A DNA stretch of 64,000 bases from Mycolicibacterium agri (GTDB taxonomy: Bacteria; Actinomycetota; Actinomycetes; Mycobacteriales; Mycobacteriaceae). Positions 61,373-64,000 of the stretch are shown piece after piece; the first letter of the stretch is position 1; the number at the start of each line of letters is the position of its first letter. The stretch lies in contig NZ_PDCP01000022.1 of the NCBI RefSeq assembly GCF_002553505.1, forward strand, positions 1 through 64,000. The letters run 5' to 3'. The position numbers and the translations under genes were made by a program. Under the pieces are notes generated by a model. That model did not search any database. It saw only the letters and a list, made by a program, of their open reading frames with translations, and had not been told where the DNA came from.

Positions 61373-62847
61373 GCACCCATATCCCCGAAACCGTCGCCGC
61401 CGCCGACGTTTCGAGTTGGTCCGACGAGTTCGACGTCGTTGTCGTCGGCTTCGGCATCGCGGGCGGATGCGCTGCGGTCAGCGCCGCGGCCGAGGGCGCG
61501 CGGGTGTTGGTGCTGGAGAAGGCGGCCGCCGCAGGCGGCACCAGCGCGATGGCGGGCGGGCACTTCTATCTCGGCGGCGGGACGGCGGTACAGAAGGCCA
61601 CCGGGCACGACGACAGCCCCGAGGAGATGTACAAATACCTCGTCGCGGTATCGCCCGACCCGGATCACGAGAAGATCCGCGCCTACTGCGAGGGCAGCGT
61701 CGAGCACTTCAACTGGTTGGAAGGCTTGGGTTTTCAGTTCGAGCGCACCTTCTACCCGGGCAAGATCGTCGTCCCGCCGGGCGCCGAGGGCCTGTCGTAC
61801 ACGGGCAACGAAAAGGTGTGGCCTTTCACCGAAATCGCCAGACCCGCGCCGCGCGGTCACTCGGTGCCGGTGCCCGGTGAATTGGGCGGCGCCGCAATGG
61901 TTATCGACCTGTTGGTCAAGCGCGCCGAGGAGCTCGGCGTCGAGGTGCGCTACGAGACGGGCGTGACCAACCTCGTCGTCGACGACGGCGCCGTGGTGGG
62001 TGTGCGCTGGAAGCAATTCGCCGAAACCGGCGCGATCAAGGCCAAGGCCGTCATCATCGCCGCAGGCGGTTTCGCGATGAACCCGGAGATGGTGGCGAAA
62101 TACACACCCGCGCTGGGCCAGAAGCGGCGCACCAAGCACCACGGCGAGGTCGAGCCCTACATCCTGGGCAATCCCAACGACGACGGCCTCGGCATCCGGA
62201 TGGGCATCTCGGCGGGCGCCGTCGCCAAGAACCTCGACCAGTTGTTCATCACCGCCGCCGCGTATCCGCCCGAGATCCTGCTCACCGGGATCATCGTCAA
62301 CAAGGACGGCAAACGGTTCGTCGCCGAGGACTCCTACCACTCACGCACATCGGCGTTCGTGCTCGAGCAGCCCGACCAGATCGCCTACCTGATCGTCGAC
62401 GAAAAGCACATGCAGATGCCGGAGATGCCGCTGATCCGGTTCATCGACGGCTGGGAGACCGTCGATGAGGTGGAAGCCGCGCTCGGCATCCCGGAGGGGA
62501 ACCTGGTGGCCACCCTCGAGCGGTACAACAAGTACGCGGCCGCGGGGGAGGACCCCGACTTCCACAAGCAGCCCGAATACGTTGCGCCGCAAAATCATGG
62601 GCCGTGGGCGGCGTTCGACATGTCGCTGGGCCGGGCGATGTATTCGGGGTTCACCATGGGCGGGCTCGCGGTCACCGTCGACGGACAGGCGCTGCGCGCC
62701 GACGGCAGCGTCATTCCCGGCCTGTACGCCGCCGGCGCGTGCGCCTCCAACATCGCCCAGGACGGCAAGGGCTACGCCAGCGGCACGCAGTTGGGGGAGG
62801 GCTCGTTCTTCGGCCGCCGTGCGGGCGCGCACGCCGCCAGGTCCTAG
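61369..62847 (+). CDS. KstD/fumarate reductase-like FAD dehydrogenase
   Basis: 492-residue flavoprotein. TTG 61369 is chosen because AGGAG lies six bases upstream and overlaps the VOC stop. [31 protein letters not shown] near residue 20 binds [23 protein letters not shown] and [18 protein letters not shown] are family blocks, and [36 protein letters not shown] close the fold. The family includes 3-ketosteroid delta-1-dehydrogenase. The exact position of the double bond introduced is unknown. It resembles Rv1817 from memory, with a KstR box as support for a sterol role. Confidence 0.9.
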   Translation: MSTHIPETVAAADVSSWSDEFDVVVVGFGIAGGCAAVSAAAEGARVLVLEKAAAAGGTSAMAGGHFYLGGGTAVQKATGHDDSPEEMYKYLVAVSPDPDHEKIRAYCEGSVEHFNWLEGLGFQFERTFYPGKIVVPPGAEGLSYTGNEKVWPFTEIARPAPRGHSVPVPGELGGAAMVIDLLVKRAEELGVEVRYETGVTNLVVDDGAVVGVRWKQFAETGAIKAKAVIIAAGGFAMNPEMVAKYTPALGQKRRTKHHGEVEPYILGNPNDDGLGIRMGISAGAVAKNLDQLFITAAAYPPEILLTGIIVNKDGKRFVAEDSYHSRTSAFVLEQPDQIAYLIVDEKHMQMPEMPLIRFIDGWETVDEVEAALGIPEGNLVATLERYNKYAAAGEDPDFHKQPEYVAPQNHGPWAAFDMSLGRAMYSGFTMGGLAVTVDGQALRADGSVIPGLYAAGACASNIAQDGKGYASGTQLGEGSFFGRRAGAHAARS

Positions 62848-64000
62848 ACCGCCGCCAGCCGCCACCCGCCGTCGCCCAGCAGTTCCAGCCGGCGACCATG
62901 GTGCTGCGCGAGCGTCCCGCGGTGGCCGACGCTGACCACAATGCAGTTCGGAAGTCGTTCGCGCAGAACGCGATACAGTGCGTGCTCCTGACCTTCGTCA
63001 AGCGCCGAGGTCGCCTCGTCGAGAAAGACCACCTTCGGCTTGGCCAGCAGGATGCGGGCGAACGCGATGCGCTGCTGCTCGCCGGGTGAGAGGATCTTCG
63101 CCCAGTCGGTGACGTCGTCGAGTCGACGGGTCAGGTGCCCGAGCGCGACTGTGTCGAGCGCCGAGGCGATTTCGACGTCGGAATACGTGGCTTCGGGCGC
63201 TGGATACGACACCACGGTGCGCAGCGTTCCCAACGGCACGTACGGCATCTGGGCGAGGAACATGACGTCGTCCTGGGGCCGGTGCAGCGTGCCCGACGTG
63301 AACGGCCACAGCTGGGCCAGGCTGCGCAGCAGGGTGGTTTTGCCGCTGCCCGACGTGCCGGTGATCACCAGCGACTCGCCCGGCTCCAGATGCACGTCCA
63401 GCGGGTCGATCAGCCGCGCCCCCGACGGTGTCCGCACCTCCACGTCCGTCAGCTTCAGCGACCCGTCGGCGCTGGGCAGCGCGGTCAACGTCGGCAGCTG
63501 CCTTGCGGTTTCGTTCGAATTGACGAGCCCGTGCAGGCGGATGATGGCCGCGCGATAGCCGGCGAACGCGTCGTAAACGGCGCGGAAGAACGACAGCGAG
63601 GCCTGCAGCTGGGTGAACGCGCCTGAGCTCTGGGTGACGTCGCCGAACTGGATCTGGCCCGCGAACAGCCGTGGCGCCTGAATGATCGTCGGCAGCGGGT
63701 CGACGATTTCGTTCATCGACCGATTCCAGCCGAGGAAAGCGATGCCGCGCCGGACGAAGGCGCGGTAGTTGGCGATGATCGAGGCGAACCTGGTCATCAG
63801 CTCGCCGCGTTCGACGCCCTGTCCGCGATAGAAGCCGACGGCCTCGCCGGCGTCCCGCAGCCGCACCAGCGCGTAGCGAAACGCCGCGTTGGTGAGCTCG
63901 TTTCGAAACGACAACCGGATCAGCGGGCGGCCGATCCAGAACGCGATGACGGTGGTGGCGGCCACGTAGGCCAGCGCGATCCAGAACAGCGCCTTGGGCA
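62844..64000 (-). CDS. BacA-like ABC transporter, 3' part (truncated by window edge)
   Basis: About 385 residues of a larger fused permease-ATPase. The frame is still open at the window end ([20 protein letters not shown]). The membrane part ends with [20 protein letters not shown], then the ATPase: Walker [13 protein letters not shown], signature [15 protein letters not shown], Walker [10 protein letters not shown] and SVGHRGTL. Layout and the position next to the flavoprotein gene match the M. tuberculosis Rv1819c/BacA type from memory, a transporter linked to vitamin B12 and hydrophilic peptide uptake. The stop overlaps that of the flavoprotein gene by four bases. Confidence 0.92.
   Translation of the reverse strand, partial: PKALFWIALAYVAATTVIAFWIGRPLIRLSFRNELTNAAFRYALVRLRDAGEAVGFYRGQGVERGELMTRFASIIANYRAFVRRGIAFLGWNRSMNEIVDPLPTIIQAPRLFAGQIQFGDVTQSSGAFTQLQASLSFFRAVYDAFAGYRAAIIRLHGLVNSNETARQLPTLTALPSADGSLKLTDVEVRTPSGARLIDPLDVHLEPGESLVITGTSGSGKTTLLRSLAQLWPFTSGTLHRPQDDVMFLAQMPYVPLGTLRTVVSYPAPEATYSDVEIASALDTVALGHLTRRLDDVTDWAKILSPGEQQRIAFARILLAKPKVVFLDEATSALDEGQEHALYRVLRERLPNCIVVSVGHRGTLAQHHGRRLELLGDGGWRLAAV

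Overview
The window is high-GC DNA with the gene content of a fast-growing Mycobacterium/Mycolicibacterium. The evidence is an antigen-85-type mycolyltransferase homologue, several secreted DUF732-type small proteins, mycobacterial cutinases, a PknF-type Ser/Thr kinase, a mycothiol-type MDMPI fold protein, a KstR-type operator, an abundance of acyl-CoA dehydrogenases, SDRs and CoA ligases, frequent GTG/TTG starts, and TGATG/ATGA/GTGA stop-start overlaps.

Layout. (1) 1-746 has no convincing gene. It carries IS21-like end repeats and the 3' part of a tRNA-Pro(GGG), which looks like an integration (att) scar. (2) 747-8608 is a block of exported proteins: DUF732-type proteins, small Cys-containing secreted proteins, two cutinases, a membrane acyltransferase and an Ag85 homologue. 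(3) 8609-32853 is a catabolic island of about 24 kb. A leftward operon encodes an SMP-30-like beta-propeller, a GntR/UTRA regulator, two acyl-CoA ligases and an SDR. A divergent rightward operon of 11 genes encodes an SDR, a Rieske oxygenase, a Baeyer-Villiger-type monooxygenase, an SDR, a CaiB-type CoA transferase, four acyl-CoA dehydrogenase genes arranged long-short-long-short, a TPP-dependent lyase-like enzyme and an aldehyde dehydrogenase. The 140-bp divergent promoter holds a 33-bp inverted repeat and two GTCC-R-GAC pseudo-palindromes. A convergent molybdenum hydroxylase operon (large, CoxG-like, medium, small) closes the island. (4) 33001-41257 holds a decayed SRPBCC gene, small mycobacterial proteins, a GDSL hydrolase, a TetR gene with its divergent target, an NDH-2-like flavoprotein and a TAT-exported GH16 hydrolase. 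(5) 41309-57428 is housekeeping and accessory: Nudix, SnoaL-like, PknF-like kinase, ferredoxin reductase plus PF10118-type hydrolase, an acyltransferase, malQ, a lysA-like decarboxylase, MFS and paired SMR transporters, a carboxylesterase, a fatty acid hydroxylase family protein and a two-gene cation/proton antiporter. (6) 57520-64000 holds an FAD oxidoreductase, a secreted serine protease, an ArsR-SRPBCC pair, a VOC protein and KstD-like flavoprotein behind a perfect KstR box, and the 3' part of a BacA-like ABC transporter running off the window.

How it may work together (inference). In the island, ligases and/or the CoA transferase activate an acid. Rieske, BVMO and Mo-hydroxylase enzymes insert oxygen, the SMP-30 protein may open a lactone made by the BVMO, SDRs oxidise alcohols, heteromeric ACADs desaturate CoA esters, and the TPP enzyme plus aldehyde dehydrogenase cleave a C-C bond and oxidise the resulting aldehyde. 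The GntR protein is the likely switch. The substrate cannot be read from sequence alone.
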